46,814 bases of DNA from Pirellulaceae bacterium (GCA_030681235.1 JAUXWY010000011.1:1-46814); one strand, 5' to 3'. Shown: positions 1 through 7,120, counted from the stretch's first letter. Translations and numbers: made by a program. Notes: generated by a model not told the origin, from the letters alone.

Positions 1-40
1 CTCCCGGCCGGCTAAAGCCGGTACACCAGCGCTCGCTAAA
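1..40. repeat. Partial copy of the dispersed 100-bp palindromic repeat (right arm)
   Basis: The window opens inside the right arm of the repeat seen in full at 5698-5797 and 17275-17374. It reads CCGGCTAAAGCCGGTACACC and then AGCGCTCGCTAAA. This is the 'TAAAG' sequence variant, shared with the copy at 46604. The left arm lies outside the window, so the full length is unknown. Confidence 0.75.
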
Positions 41-99
41 CAGGATTTGTTCCAACTACCAAACTGTTCTCCTAAATTGCACACCCTTCCCGCACCCAA

Positions 100-145
100 C
101 CCTTCCAACACACAGCCCTTCCAACACACAGCCCTTCCAACCCCC
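100..145. repeat. 16-bp tandem repeat, 2.9 copies
   Basis: The unit CCCTTCCAACACACAG occurs at 100-115 and 116-131, with a third truncated copy at 132-145. It lies immediately upstream of the methyltransferase start at 156, where a Shine-Dalgarno sequence would be expected and none is seen. It may be a spacer-type repeat in the leader; no function is evident. Confidence 0.7.
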
Positions 146-155
146 AGTCTTCTCC

Positions 156-1391
156 ATGACCTCGCCCGAAACCTCCGCTGTCTCTGCTTCGCCATCTCAA
201 GAGAAACAAGTTGTTGTGCGGCCGCCAGGGCGGCAAGCCGTGTTGGCCGGCCATCCGTGGTTGCGTCGCAATTCGATCGCGTCCGTTGGTGCGGAGTTGC
301 AAAGTGGTGATGAAGTCGTCATCCTGGATCGGGAAGGCACGGGTTGTGGTCGCGGACTCTACAATCCGGACAGCCAATTGGCGGTGCGAGTATACAGTCG
401 CCATGCCAATCAAGCTTTGGACCCAGCTTTTTGGCATCAACGCTTGTCGCGAGCCGTCGCCTTGCGACAACAACTGAACTTGCTCCATCCCGACGGAGCC
501 TGCCGCTTGGTATTCAGCGAAGCCGATCAGTTGAGTGGACTGATCGTGGACCAATACGCCGACACATTGGTCCTCTCACTGACAGCCCGTGCCATTTATC
601 AACGCTGGCAAATTTTCGCCGAGTGGTTCCGCGACCATTTTCAAGCCGTCCCCATTCGCCGCATCCTGGTCCGAACCGATGCCAACATTTTGCGTCAAGA
701 AAACATGACGGAGTTCCAAGAAGTGCTTGTCGGCGAATTGCCCACGACACCCATCGAATTCTTGGAGAATGGAATTCGCTTTCAAGTGGATCCCGTCGGC
801 GGTCAAAAGACTGGCTTTTATTTGGATCAGCGCGACAATCGCGCGACTTTGGGACGCTTGGCCACCGGTCAAATGTTGGACATCTGTTGCTATACAGGAG
901 GATTCTCGTTAGCGGCTGCAAAGATGGGGCGAACTACTTCGATCACGGCAGTCGATTCGTCCATGTCGGCTCTCGAACAAGCCGAACGACATGCCGCACT
1001 CAATCAAGTGACCGGAATCGATTTTGTGAAAGCCGACTGCTTCGACTTTTTGGCACACTTGAAGTCGGAAGGCAGAAAGTTCGAGACGATCGTTTTGGAT
1101 CCGCCCAAGTTTGCCGGGCGCCAACAGGACGTCAGTCATGCGCTCCAAGCTTACATGCGATTGAATCGCTTGGCGCTGGACGTCGTGGCCCCCGGAGGAT
1201 TGCTCATGAGTTGCAGCTGCTCGGGCCGGGTTTTGCTGGAAGAGTTTTGGCAAGCCGTGATGTTGGCCGGACGCAAAGCCGGACGGGAACTTCAAGTTCT
1301 CGACCACACCGGTGCCAGTCCCGACCATCCGGTTCTGATGTCTTGCCCGGAAACCCAGTACCTCAAGTGCCTGATCTGCCGCGTGCTGTAA
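156..1391 (+). CDS. Class I SAM-dependent rRNA methyltransferase, RlmI-like
   Basis: Likely a cytoplasmic 23S rRNA cytosine-C5 methyltransferase of the RlmI/YccW type. The 411-residue protein starts with a PUA-like domain (about 18-95), followed by the central EEHEE-type region and a Rossmann methyltransferase domain. Visible motifs are the SAM-binding LDICCYTGGFSLAA (241-254) and VLDPPKF (313-319). A cysteine in SCSCSG (about 353-358) fits the usual position of a catalytic cysteine. Length matches the family (about 390-410). No clear ribosome binding site precedes the ATG; a 16-bp tandem repeat occupies the leader. It converges on the PepSY gene. The exact rRNA target cannot be read from sequence. 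Confidence 0.88.
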   Translation: MTSPETSAVSASPSQEKQVVVRPPGRQAVLAGHPWLRRNSIASVGAELQSGDEVVILDREGTGCGRGLYNPDSQLAVRVYSRHANQALDPAFWHQRLSRAVALRQQLNLLHPDGACRLVFSEADQLSGLIVDQYADTLVLSLTARAIYQRWQIFAEWFRDHFQAVPIRRILVRTDANILRQENMTEFQEVLVGELPTTPIEFLENGIRFQVDPVGGQKTGFYLDQRDNRATLGRLATGQMLDICCYTGGFSLAAAKMGRTTSITAVDSSMSALEQAERHAALNQVTGIDFVKADCFDFLAHLKSEGRKFETIVLDPPKFAGRQQDVSHALQAYMRLNRLALDVVAPGGLLMSCSCSGRVLLEEFWQAVMLAGRKAGRELQVLDHTGASPDHPVLMSCPETQYLKCLICRVL

Positions 1392-1401
1392 TGGCGCTGC
1401 G

Positions 1402-1440
1402 CTACGTGGTGGGTCTACGTGGTGGGTCTACGTGGTGGGC
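1402..1440. repeat. 13-bp tandem repeat (3 copies) between convergent genes
   Basis: Three copies of CTACGTGGTGGGT/C lie at 1402-1414, 1415-1427 and 1428-1440, with a degenerate fourth at 1462-1474. The third copy contains the stop codon of the minus-strand PepSY gene, so the repeat has grown across the end of that gene. Confidence 0.8.
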
Positions 1441-2009
1441 CGAAACTCTTGGCGAGTTTCGCTACGTGGCGGGTCGTTGTCTTGGACGACGCGCCTTCGC
1501 TTGGCTCGCCTTTTTTTCCGTCGGACATGGATGGGCAAGTACCACAGATAGGCCCCCGTCACCCACAATCCGAACAATATCAAACCGCTGGGCAAGAAAA
1601 TGTAGTACTTGCTGAATTCGCCAAGCAGCGAACCGTCATGCAACATCTCGATCCAATCGCTGCGACGCAACGCCGAGTGCAAGACTTCGCCCGTGGTCCA
1701 ATCCAATTGAACTTCCCATCGATTGCGGCACTGGATTTTGATCAAGCTGCGGTCGGGACGCACGTCCATTCGGTCGATATCGGCCCAAGTTGCGACGTTC
1801 GCTTCGGGAACTTTTTTAGTTGCCGACAAGATGGCGTCCCAGTCCAAAGCGGCCGCACCTGGGGCCCCCTTCATCGTAGGTGGTTGCACCCACGGAACTT
1901 CTTTTTTTACTTGCAGCAGAATTCCCGTCACGATCACCAACAGCAGGGGAACCGCCGCCAATACTGCACCCCAGCGATGAAGTTTTCGACTCCAACGGTT
2001 GAGCGACAT
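1428..2009 (-). CDS. PepSY-associated transmembrane protein
   Basis: A membrane protein of about 193 residues. It has an N-terminal basic stretch and TM segment (about 12-33, LHRWGAVLAAVPLLLVIVTG), an extracytoplasmic region with a PepSY-like section (WEVQLDWTTGEVLHS), and a second TM (about 140-160) followed by a strongly basic tail (RRKKRRAKRRR). The LHRW...G and ILFGLWVTGAYLWYLP patterns are typical of the PepSY-TM family, often linked to iron or reductase functions. The ATG at 2009 is preferred because it begins right after the ybaB stop at 2011; an in-frame ATG four codons upstream would overlap ybaB. The stop falls in a 13-bp tandem repeat, so the tail may vary between strains. Confidence 0.7.
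   Translation of the reverse strand: MSLNRWSRKLHRWGAVLAAVPLLLVIVTGILLQVKKEVPWVQPPTMKGAPGAAALDWDAILSATKKVPEANVATWADIDRMDVRPDRSLIKIQCRNRWEVQLDWTTGEVLHSALRRSDWIEMLHDGSLLGEFSKYYIFLPSGLILFGLWVTGAYLWYLPIHVRRKKRRAKRRRVVQDNDPPRSETRQEFRPTT
1441..1467. repeat. Hairpin and dispersed short repeat (copy A)
   Basis: CGAAACTC (1441-1448) and GAGTTTCG (1454-1461) form a perfect 8-bp stem with a 5-nt loop. The overlapping 21 bases 1447-1467, core TTGGCGAGTTTCGCTACG, recur in reverse complement at 17218-17238 with one difference. The hairpin is about 50 nt past the methyltransferase stop but has no T-run, so a terminator role is doubtful. It lies within the last codons of the PepSY gene. Confidence 0.55.
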
Positions 2010-2010
2010 T

Positions 2011-2361
2011 CTACCGTCCAAAAAACTGTTCCATCATCTTGTCCATACCAGGCAACGACAGCCCGCCAGTCATCTCTTCGATCTTTCCGCGATGGAGGGC
2101 TTTGCCTTTGTCCAAGGCATCATTCACAGCTTGAGCGATCAGTGTTTCGATGAAGCCACGGTCCCCTTCGGCGAAGACTTCAGGATCGATGATCACGTTG
2201 CGGATCTCCCCGCTGCCATCGGCCTCGACACGAACCATATCGCCACCCGCCGAGCCTTCGACGATTTGGGCCTTCAGCTCGTCGCGAATGGCTCCGGCCC
2301 GAGCCTGCATCGCGCCCGCTTGTTTCATGAGATTGGCCAAGTCACCAAGTTTTCCAAACAT
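2011..2361 (-). CDS. ybaB: YbaB/EbfC family nucleoid-associated protein
   Basis: A small DNA-binding protein of the YbaB/EbfC family, 116 residues from the ATG at 2361 (MFGKLGDLANLMKQAG). The family forms a dimer that binds DNA and is often encoded beside dnaX and recR. Neither is seen here; the gene lies between an ABC-2 permease and the PepSY gene. The N-terminal Met-rich helix, the central VRVEADGSGEIRNVIIDPEV strands and the C-terminal amphipathic helix are visible. A longer reading from a TTG at 2394 adds 11 atypical residues and overlaps the permease stop, so the ATG at 2361 is preferred. Confidence 0.88.
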   Translation of the reverse strand: MFGKLGDLANLMKQAGAMQARAGAIRDELKAQIVEGSAGGDMVRVEADGSGEIRNVIIDPEVFAEGDRGFIETLIAQAVNDALDKGKALHRGKIEEMTGGLSLPGMDKMMEQFFGR

Positions 2362-2380
2362 GACGTTTCGCTTTCCGAAT

Positions 2381-4057
2381 CTAACCTTCCCCAAAACTAA
2401 CCAACCAACGCCGGTTGAATCTCGCGATCAGTACCCCCATGACAATCGCCAATCCGACGACTGTCACGAGGACATATCCGCCAAAATGCCAGTAATAGCC
2501 CGCCATCTCCGTCGCCATGATCGGCCCCCGACCGGGAATCGTCAATTGGTTCAAGTGATTGTTGACCGCGGGCAACCGGGCCGCCGCCGAAAACGGCGAA
2601 AACAGACTGGCAAATTCCACGACCGCGGGCGTCGTGGACGAAGGCAGGAAGAACCGGAAGAAAAACTCCATCGCCGGCGGCGCAAAATACAACAACAGAA
2701 CCAATGAATAAGTCAACACAATCGCGTGGGAAGTCTTGCGACACACGGACGAACAGAACATTCCCAAAACCGTGGTCGAAACACAAGTCAGCAGAATCAA
2801 GACCACAAACCCGCCGACCGATGGCAAGACCATATAGAACTGCTGGAAGTTCAAAACAATCCCCAACACCAACGGCCAGGCCATCAACAGCGTCAGCACC
2901 GTCGAGACGCGAAAGCCCGCCATCATTTTGCCGAGCACAATGGTCCACGGACTTAAAGTGGTGGTCAATAACAAGTCCAGCGTCTGGCGTTCCCGTTCGC
3001 TGGTGATCGCACCTGCCGAAAATACAGGTCCCAATAAGATGTTGAACAATACAATGTAGCACGGAAAAATAAATGCGTACTCGGTTGCAAAATATAGCGT
3101 CGGCAGCAACAACACGCTGAGGACAAAGCCCACTTGGATCAAGACGCGCATCATCAGAGTTCCTTGGCTCAGGATCTCCGAACGCATTTCTTTGTCGTAA
3201 ACAGGATTGATGTGGTCTTCCATCAAAGTGGAGCGTTTGGCGGGCGCGAACCAGCGATCCGGCCAAGCATTGCGATCGATGTACAGCCCCACGACCTCTT
3301 GCTTTTCGATTTCCTGATCCAGAACTTCTTTGCCTTCGCTCCCGATATCGGGCGGATACAACATCCGATTGGCAACAAAGTGAAACAACCCCAAGCACAA
3401 GGGAATCGCCAAAACCGGCAAGAGACCAAGCACAAACTGCAAGCGAAATGTGGCCAAGTTGCGAAACCCAAACCAAAACGCGGCGGCTAACAACAACAGC
3501 GGCAAGATCACGATGTAGCTGGTGACCAGCGCGGAACTGGTCCGTGAGAAAATACTACTGCAAGTCAAACTAATCATCGAAAACACGAGCAAACAGACCG
3601 TCATGCCGAAGTAACCGCCCATCACTTCCAGTGGCGAGACTCCACCCAACGGCATACAAAGCATCACGATTGGCAACGAAGCCACCATCATCAACAACAA
3701 ATGCGTGACGGATGCCATCCACTTGCCCCAAGTGACCGCGGCCGTCGATAACGGGCTGGCCAAGAGCATCTCGTAGGTCAACCGCTCTTTCTCGCCACAG
3801 ATCGACCCCGCCGCAAAACTGGGAGCCAACAAGGCGGCAATCACGAATTGCCCCAGAAAGAAAAAATCCACCAACTCGCGATTGGCCTGGGATTTCTCAC
3901 TCAAATCCAATCGCGTTTCCATGGGCCAAGCAAAATAGATCACTCCTGCCAACACCATCTGGAAGAGCAATAACATCAAGAACGAACGGTCCGTCCGCAG
4001 GTTGATCATCAATTCACGATGCAGGACCGGATTGTTTCGTACGAACATGGCCACCAC
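2381..4057 (-). CDS. Double-length ABC-2 type transporter permease
   Basis: An integral inner-membrane permease of 558 residues that looks like two ABC-2 permease modules in tandem. Each half carries the same cytoplasmic signature after the second TM: GSICGEKERLTYEMLLASPLS in the first and GAITSERERQTLDLLLTTTLSP in the second. Each half has about six hydrophobic segments, separated by a hydrophilic linker (about 240-300). ABC-2 permeases export or flip lipids, polysaccharides or peptides with a separate ATPase. No ATPase is encoded nearby: the 170 bp upstream hold nothing recognisable and ybaB follows. The partner ATPase must be elsewhere, and the substrate is unknown. The start is uncertain by a few codons (MVAMFVRNN; the second Met is possible). 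Confidence 0.82.
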   Translation of the reverse strand: MVAMFVRNNPVLHRELMINLRTDRSFLMLLLFQMVLAGVIYFAWPMETRLDLSEKSQANRELVDFFFLGQFVIAALLAPSFAAGSICGEKERLTYEMLLASPLSTAAVTWGKWMASVTHLLLMMVASLPIVMLCMPLGGVSPLEVMGGYFGMTVCLLVFSMISLTCSSIFSRTSSALVTSYIVILPLLLLAAAFWFGFRNLATFRLQFVLGLLPVLAIPLCLGLFHFVANRMLYPPDIGSEGKEVLDQEIEKQEVVGLYIDRNAWPDRWFAPAKRSTLMEDHINPVYDKEMRSEILSQGTLMMRVLIQVGFVLSVLLLPTLYFATEYAFIFPCYIVLFNILLGPVFSAGAITSERERQTLDLLLTTTLSPWTIVLGKMMAGFRVSTVLTLLMAWPLVLGIVLNFQQFYMVLPSVGGFVVLILLTCVSTTVLGMFCSSVCRKTSHAIVLTYSLVLLLYFAPPAMEFFFRFFLPSSTTPAVVEFASLFSPFSAAARLPAVNNHLNQLTIPGRGPIMATEMAGYYWHFGGYVLVTVVGLAIVMGVLIARFNRRWLVSFGEG

Positions 4058-4172
4058 GGAGCAAGGCGTTTACCAGGATAAGAACGGTAGCATAGGTCAG
4101 GATAAGACAGGTAACTACACGGTCGTCATGCCCCGAACCGTAGCAACAACGCTTTCGTCTAGACCCGGAGAT

Positions 4173-4209
4173 GTGACCGAGGAGATCCAGGCGGTCGCCC
4201 CTCGGTCAC
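4173..4209 (-). terminator. Stem-loop downstream of the His-rich lipoprotein gene
   Basis: GTGACCGAGG (4173-4182) pairs perfectly with CCTCGGTCAC (4200-4209) across a 17-nt loop, 20 nt after the lipoprotein stop. There is no T-run, so this may be a processing or mRNA-stabilising hairpin and not an intrinsic terminator. Confidence 0.4.
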
Positions 4210-4228
4210 GTTTCAGGCCGCGCGATAC

Positions 4229-4750
4229 TTAGTGGTGATGCGCTTCGATCTTGACTTTCAGTTGGCCTTCCGCCGTTTCCAGGATCAACTCGGTGCCAAT
4301 TTGAGTCGCGGCTAACAGCGCCTTGTCAATGCGCTCGAATGTGCTGGCAACACCTTCAGCGTTGGCGTCGGTCGCTGTCAACTCGAATTCCTTGCGTTGG
4401 TCGCCGCTGGTGGCAACAAAATAGGCTTTCGTGATTTTCTGGCCCTTCAATTCCTTGCGATCGTCCGACAACAAATAAACGATCACCTTGTCTTCGTTGT
4501 CTTTATGGACCCATTCCGCCCAGCCTTTGCCGCCATCGAACTTGATGACGTGCCCACCTTTAGGTCCCATTTCGTGGGCATGATCGTCATCGCCGTGTTC
4601 GTGGCCGTGTTCGTGGCCGTGTTCGTGACTCGAGCCGGTCCCGCTTGTCTTGTTGGCGTCTTTGGGCTTGGTTGTATTGTCACAGCCCGTCAGTCCGGAC
4701 ATCGCAAATAACATGGCCAGCAACAGCCCAACTTGATGAATGTTCTTCAT
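4229..4750 (-). CDS. His-rich lipoprotein, putative metal-binding
   Basis: A 173-residue secreted lipoprotein. The signal peptide ends in the lipobox LTGC with Cys23 as the lipidated residue. It is followed by a low-complexity, histidine-rich stretch (about 42-63) built from three HEHG repeats plus DDDHAHE, and then a compact domain (GGHVIKFDGGKGWAEWVHKDNEDKVIVYLL) that ends in AHHH. The His clusters suggest binding of zinc, copper or nickel; this is inferred from composition only. The HEHG repeats are encoded by three 12-bp direct repeats, so copy number may vary. AGGGA spaced 6 nt from the ATG supports the start. It is divergent from csrA. Confidence 0.7.
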   Translation of the reverse strand: MKNIHQVGLLLAMLFAMSGLTGCDNTTKPKDANKTSGTGSSHEHGHEHGHEHGDDDHAHEMGPKGGHVIKFDGGKGWAEWVHKDNEDKVIVYLLSDDRKELKGQKITKAYFVATSGDQRKEFELTATDANAEGVASTFERIDKALLAATQIGTELILETAEGQLKVKIEAHHH

Positions 4751-5148
4751 TTAATTTCCCTATAGCCGTGAAAAATAGTCAACCCACTTCCCACACAATC
4801 ATAGCCAATCCAAATACCACTTATAAGCACGGAACCCGCCTATGTCACGATTTTGTTGCAATTGCATTGCAAATGAATAACTTACCGGCAAAGTTGGGAA
4901 CTCGGGCGGGTCTTGGAAGACCATTTCGTTGGAACCGGTGATGGCACTGCTAGCATGCCGAGCGAGAAAAGGCTTGAAAATGACGTCAATAGCAGGGTTT
5001 TCGCTCATAATTCGGTGCTGTGCAGCGACTAACTACCGGTTTGGTCTCTGACTTGCATGACAAGGTCTGCGCCTGGAACGGACTGCCAAAAATGAGCAGC
5101 GTAGGAGAACGGGCCGTCGAGAGAGCTTTCCCACAAAGGAGTGTTTCA
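4751..5148. other. 398-bp divergent intergenic region (lipoprotein / csrA)
   Basis: It separates the divergently transcribed lipoprotein gene and csrA. A minus-strand reading of 69 codons (4799-5008) shows no recognisable domain or ribosome binding site. The part nearest csrA (about 5070-5148) holds four GGA trinucleotides. No convincing -35/-10 pair was found by eye. Confidence 0.5.
5075..5141 (+). promoter_or_regulatory. csrA leader with four GGA sites and the ribosome binding site
   Basis: GGA trinucleotides occur at 5075-5077, 5080-5082, 5104-5106 and 5138-5140. The last lies inside the Shine-Dalgarno AAAGGAG (5135-5141), 7 nt before the ATG at 5149. CsrA binds GGA in loops, and in several bacteria it represses its own translation through a site overlapping the Shine-Dalgarno. 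Autoregulation here is an inference; the loops have not been folded. This ribosome binding site fixes the start at 5149 and not at upstream in-frame codons. Confidence 0.5.
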
Positions 5149-5568
5149 ATGTTAGTGCTGACAAGAAAGTTGGAGCAATCGATTCAGATCGGTGACGACA
5201 TCACGATTACGATTTTAGCGGTAAAGGGGAACACGGTTCGGATTGGAATCTCTGCCCCGGACCATGTGAGAGTCGCGCGAAGTGAGCTGAACCAAAAAGG
5301 GGCGAAACGGGCTCCCAAGACTCAAAACGAAACTTCCAAGGTTGCGGATATGGAAGTCATCGAAATACAGAGTCGGCCGGATGCACGAATCACATTCGAC
5401 CGGGTCAGTTCTGCGGCGGACGGTCCCGTCAGTCATCGCCTGACCCCGCCCAAATCGGTGCCACCGTTGCATTCACGTCTGCCGATGTTCACGGATGGCA
5501 ACTACGAAACGCACCACTTGCGAATTCGAATTGATGAACCGATCGGCCGGGATGTCTCGCAGACCTAG
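5149..5568 (+). CDS. csrA: Carbon storage regulator CsrA with a long C-terminal extension
   Basis: A post-transcriptional regulator that binds GGA motifs in mRNA leaders. Residues 1-50 match the CsrA fold: [34 protein letters not shown], with the RNA-binding residues L4 and R6 and the Arg of VARSE (equivalent to E. coli R44) conserved. Typical CsrA is about 60-75 residues, whereas this reading frame runs to 139. The extra ~80 residues contain a polar segment, a Pro-rich stretch ([14 protein letters not shown]) and an Arg-rich strand ([14 protein letters not shown]), and match no domain I know. The tail has no internal stop and ends just before a palindrome (5573). It could be a regulatory extension or a read-through extension acquired at the 3' end. 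Confidence 0.9.
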   Translation: MLVLTRKLEQSIQIGDDITITILAVKGNTVRIGISAPDHVRVARSELNQKGAKRAPKTQNETSKVADMEVIEIQSRPDARITFDRVSSAADGPVSHRLTPPKSVPPLHSRLPMFTDGNYETHHLRIRIDEPIGRDVSQT

Positions 5569-5572
5569 TTGC

Positions 5573-5843
5573 GGAATTCGCTGAGAATTCCGTTGGAGCG
5601 CGGAATGATCTTGGTTTACTTAGGAATTGCCGCGAATTGACGTCCCGATTTGGACGAGTCCGGCTTTGGAAGACCCAAGAACTCGTAACGGTATCGGTTT
5701 AGCAAGCGCTGGTGTACCGGCTTCAGCCGGCGGGCGGTGCGAAAACGCTCTTTTCAGCTACCCGCCGGCTGAAGCCGGTACACCAGCGCTCGCTAAATTG
5801 CCTTTGCAAACTATCCGTTCCAACAGAATTCTCAGCGAATTCC
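5573..5843. repeat. Nested inverted repeat enclosing a palindromic element, between convergent genes
   Basis: A 24-bp arm at 5573-5596 (GGAATTCGCTGAGAATTCCG and 4 more bases) recurs in reverse complement at 5820-5843 with one mismatch. Each arm is itself a hairpin (GGAATTC-GCTGA-GAATTCC). Between them lies the 100-bp palindrome 5698-5797. The region follows the csrA stop by 4 bp and ends 20 bp before the stop of the convergent 5863-6813 gene, so it probably serves as a two-way transcription barrier. Confidence 0.75.
5698..5797. repeat. Dispersed 100-bp palindromic repeat, full copy 1
   Basis: The left arm (5698-5734) starts TTTAGCAAGCGCTGGTGTAC, and the right arm (5761-5797) is its reverse complement at 36 of 37 positions. 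Each arm contains the smaller palindrome CCGGCTTCAGCCGG. The 26-nt loop (5735-5760) contains GCGAAAACGCTCTTTTCAGC. Conserved flanks are GTATCGG on the left and TTGCCTTTG on the right. No coding capacity or target-site duplication is evident. It resembles a REP/MITE-type element. Confidence 0.88.
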
Positions 5844-5862
5844 TGTGATCGGCTGACGACGA

Positions 5863-6813
5863 TCAGGCTGCCGATCGACCGTTGTGACGTAGTCGGATCT
5901 CCTCGGCAGCGATGACGTGCTTCTGGGCGTGGCCACGCAGCGTGTCGTTCACTCTCCGTCGGATGCTGGAGCGAATCGCGCGATGGTAGCCAACGGAAGC
6001 CGTAAAGAGCGTTAACAGATCAATAAACTGGGTATCGTTAAGCAGTTCATGATTCTGTAGATCGATGTAGCTGTCGGAAGCAAAACACATCAATTTGCCG
6101 TCTACCAGACCAATCCAAGTGCCATCGACAAATACATCAAAGTCGGGGCCCAAAGAAATCCAGCGTTGTTGCAAGCGGACATACCACATTCGCTGACCAT
6201 CGAAGTAACTGAAACTGAACATTGACGGATAACGAAACGTGCGATGGTTTTCTTGGATCGTGGTGACGCATTGTGTTTGCGGCAGCATGACCAATAGCGT
6301 CACCAAGCTGCGACGACTGCCGATGCTGTTGTGGATCTCGGCGCTGGTCACTTCCTCGATGGTGCCGCACCAACGCGTGGTTTGCCCAGTATTTTTGAAC
6401 AACTTGAGCACCAATCGCCGAGATTCAACGTCGGTCTCGCTGAGGTTCCAAATTTCGTCGCCGGACAATCGTTCGTCCAAGCGTTCGCTTTGACCTGCAT
6501 TCAAGGTACCCGACGCGCGAATTCCTTGTTTGAGCCACTCGCGGCGTCGTTTTTTGATCGCCTTCAGCGTTCGGCTGACCTCTGTGGGTGATGGTTTCCA
6601 GGCATCGGAACGAACGCCGATCAAGTGCGTCTGGACCCAGCCCTCCTGGCCGGCAAGCTCGGAAATGGTCCCGACCACTTCCATGCCCTTGGTAAAATGC
6701 GAAGAATCGGCGCCTTTGAGACGTTGCAGCAAGTTGATATTGCTGGGATGGAGGCTCGGTACAGCCCACATATCCACGTAGCGGCAGCATTCATTCTGAT
6801 ACGCGTTGGTCAT
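5863..6813 (-). CDS. Hypothetical protein, 316 residues
   Basis: I do not recognise this protein. It has no signal peptide or TM segment. An N-terminal Cys/aromatic region is followed by a basic helical stretch (about 80-100, AIKKRRREWLKQGIR), a beta-rich middle (FRYPSMFSFSYFDGQRMWYVRLQQRWISLGPDFDVF) and a basic C-terminal helix (RAIRSSIRRRVNDTLRGHAQKH). Composition and codon use look like a real gene. It lies 40 bp downstream of the 114-residue CxxC protein on the same strand, so the two may be co-transcribed. It converges on csrA across a palindrome. Confidence 0.6.
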   Translation of the reverse strand: MTNAYQNECCRYVDMWAVPSLHPSNINLLQRLKGADSSHFTKGMEVVGTISELAGQEGWVQTHLIGVRSDAWKPSPTEVSRTLKAIKKRRREWLKQGIRASGTLNAGQSERLDERLSGDEIWNLSETDVESRRLVLKLFKNTGQTTRWCGTIEEVTSAEIHNSIGSRRSLVTLLVMLPQTQCVTTIQENHRTFRYPSMFSFSYFDGQRMWYVRLQQRWISLGPDFDVFVDGTWIGLVDGKLMCFASDSYIDLQNHELLNDTQFIDLLTLFTASVGYHRAIRSSIRRRVNDTLRGHAQKHVIAAEEIRLRHNGRSAA

Positions 6814-6836
6814 GGTCGGAGGTCTCGGGGTTCAAT

Positions 6837-6864
6837 GATTTAGAACCGGAGATTTAGAACCGGA
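6837..6864. repeat. 14-bp tandem duplication over a stop codon
   Basis: GATTTAGAACCGGA occurs twice head to tail (6837-6850 and 6851-6864). The second copy contains the stop codon of the upstream minus-strand gene (6854). Confidence 0.7.
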
Positions 6865-7120
6865 TCGAGCCACAGCAACTACAGCGTTTTGGCCAAAAAA
6901 TCAAGGCCAACCCCAAAGTCAGTAAGACCACCACGACTTTGAAAACCGTCGGGACCTTTATGGCGATATGCTTGTCGTAGCGATAGCATGACTCGCAGAA
7001 CAAGACCATTCGGTCTTTCGTCTCGGGAGACTTTTCAGGCTCCTGCGAAATTTGTGCAGACATGGGCCTTGGATTTCCTGCCTTTCCAGTGTTTGAGACG
7101 CTACTAACGATTTCGCTCAT
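6854..7120 (-). CDS. Small CxxC protein with one C-terminal membrane segment
   Basis: An unrecognised small protein, 88 residues from the ATG at 7120 (MSEIVSSVSN), with AGGCGG 5 nt upstream. A longer reading from 7198 (114 residues) and a shorter one from 7063 are possible. It has a polar N-terminus, a first Cys pair (CESC), one TM helix (VPTVFKVVVVLLTLGLALIFW) and a second Cys cluster (CSCCGS) directly after it. The two pairs could form a zinc ribbon split by the membrane helix, or be redox-active; neither can be told from sequence. The gene is probably co-transcribed with the 316-residue unknown. Confidence 0.5.
   Translation of the reverse strand: MSEIVSSVSNTGKAGNPRPMSAQISQEPEKSPETKDRMVLFCESCYRYDKHIAIKVPTVFKVVVVLLTLGLALIFWPKRCSCCGSIRF

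Noticed and set aside
344-1615. A 423-codon open reading overlapping the RlmI-like gene
   Set aside because: It is in another frame of a gene with clear methyltransferase motifs, its composition is Arg/Ser-rich without hydrophobic core, and it matches nothing.
2397-3476. A 359-codon reading on the minus strand within the ABC-2 permease gene
   Set aside because: Shadow frame of the permease, which has the expected membrane helices in its own frame.
4799-5008. A 69-codon minus-strand reading between the lipoprotein gene and csrA
   Set aside because: No ribosome binding site, no recognisable motif and no signal; a small peptide gene cannot be excluded but is not supported.
5627-5848. Short readings with ASAGVPASAGG and PPAEAGTPALAK peptides here and at 17110-17421
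   Set aside because: These peptides are translations of the two arms of the palindromic repeat and appear wherever a copy lies; they are not genes.
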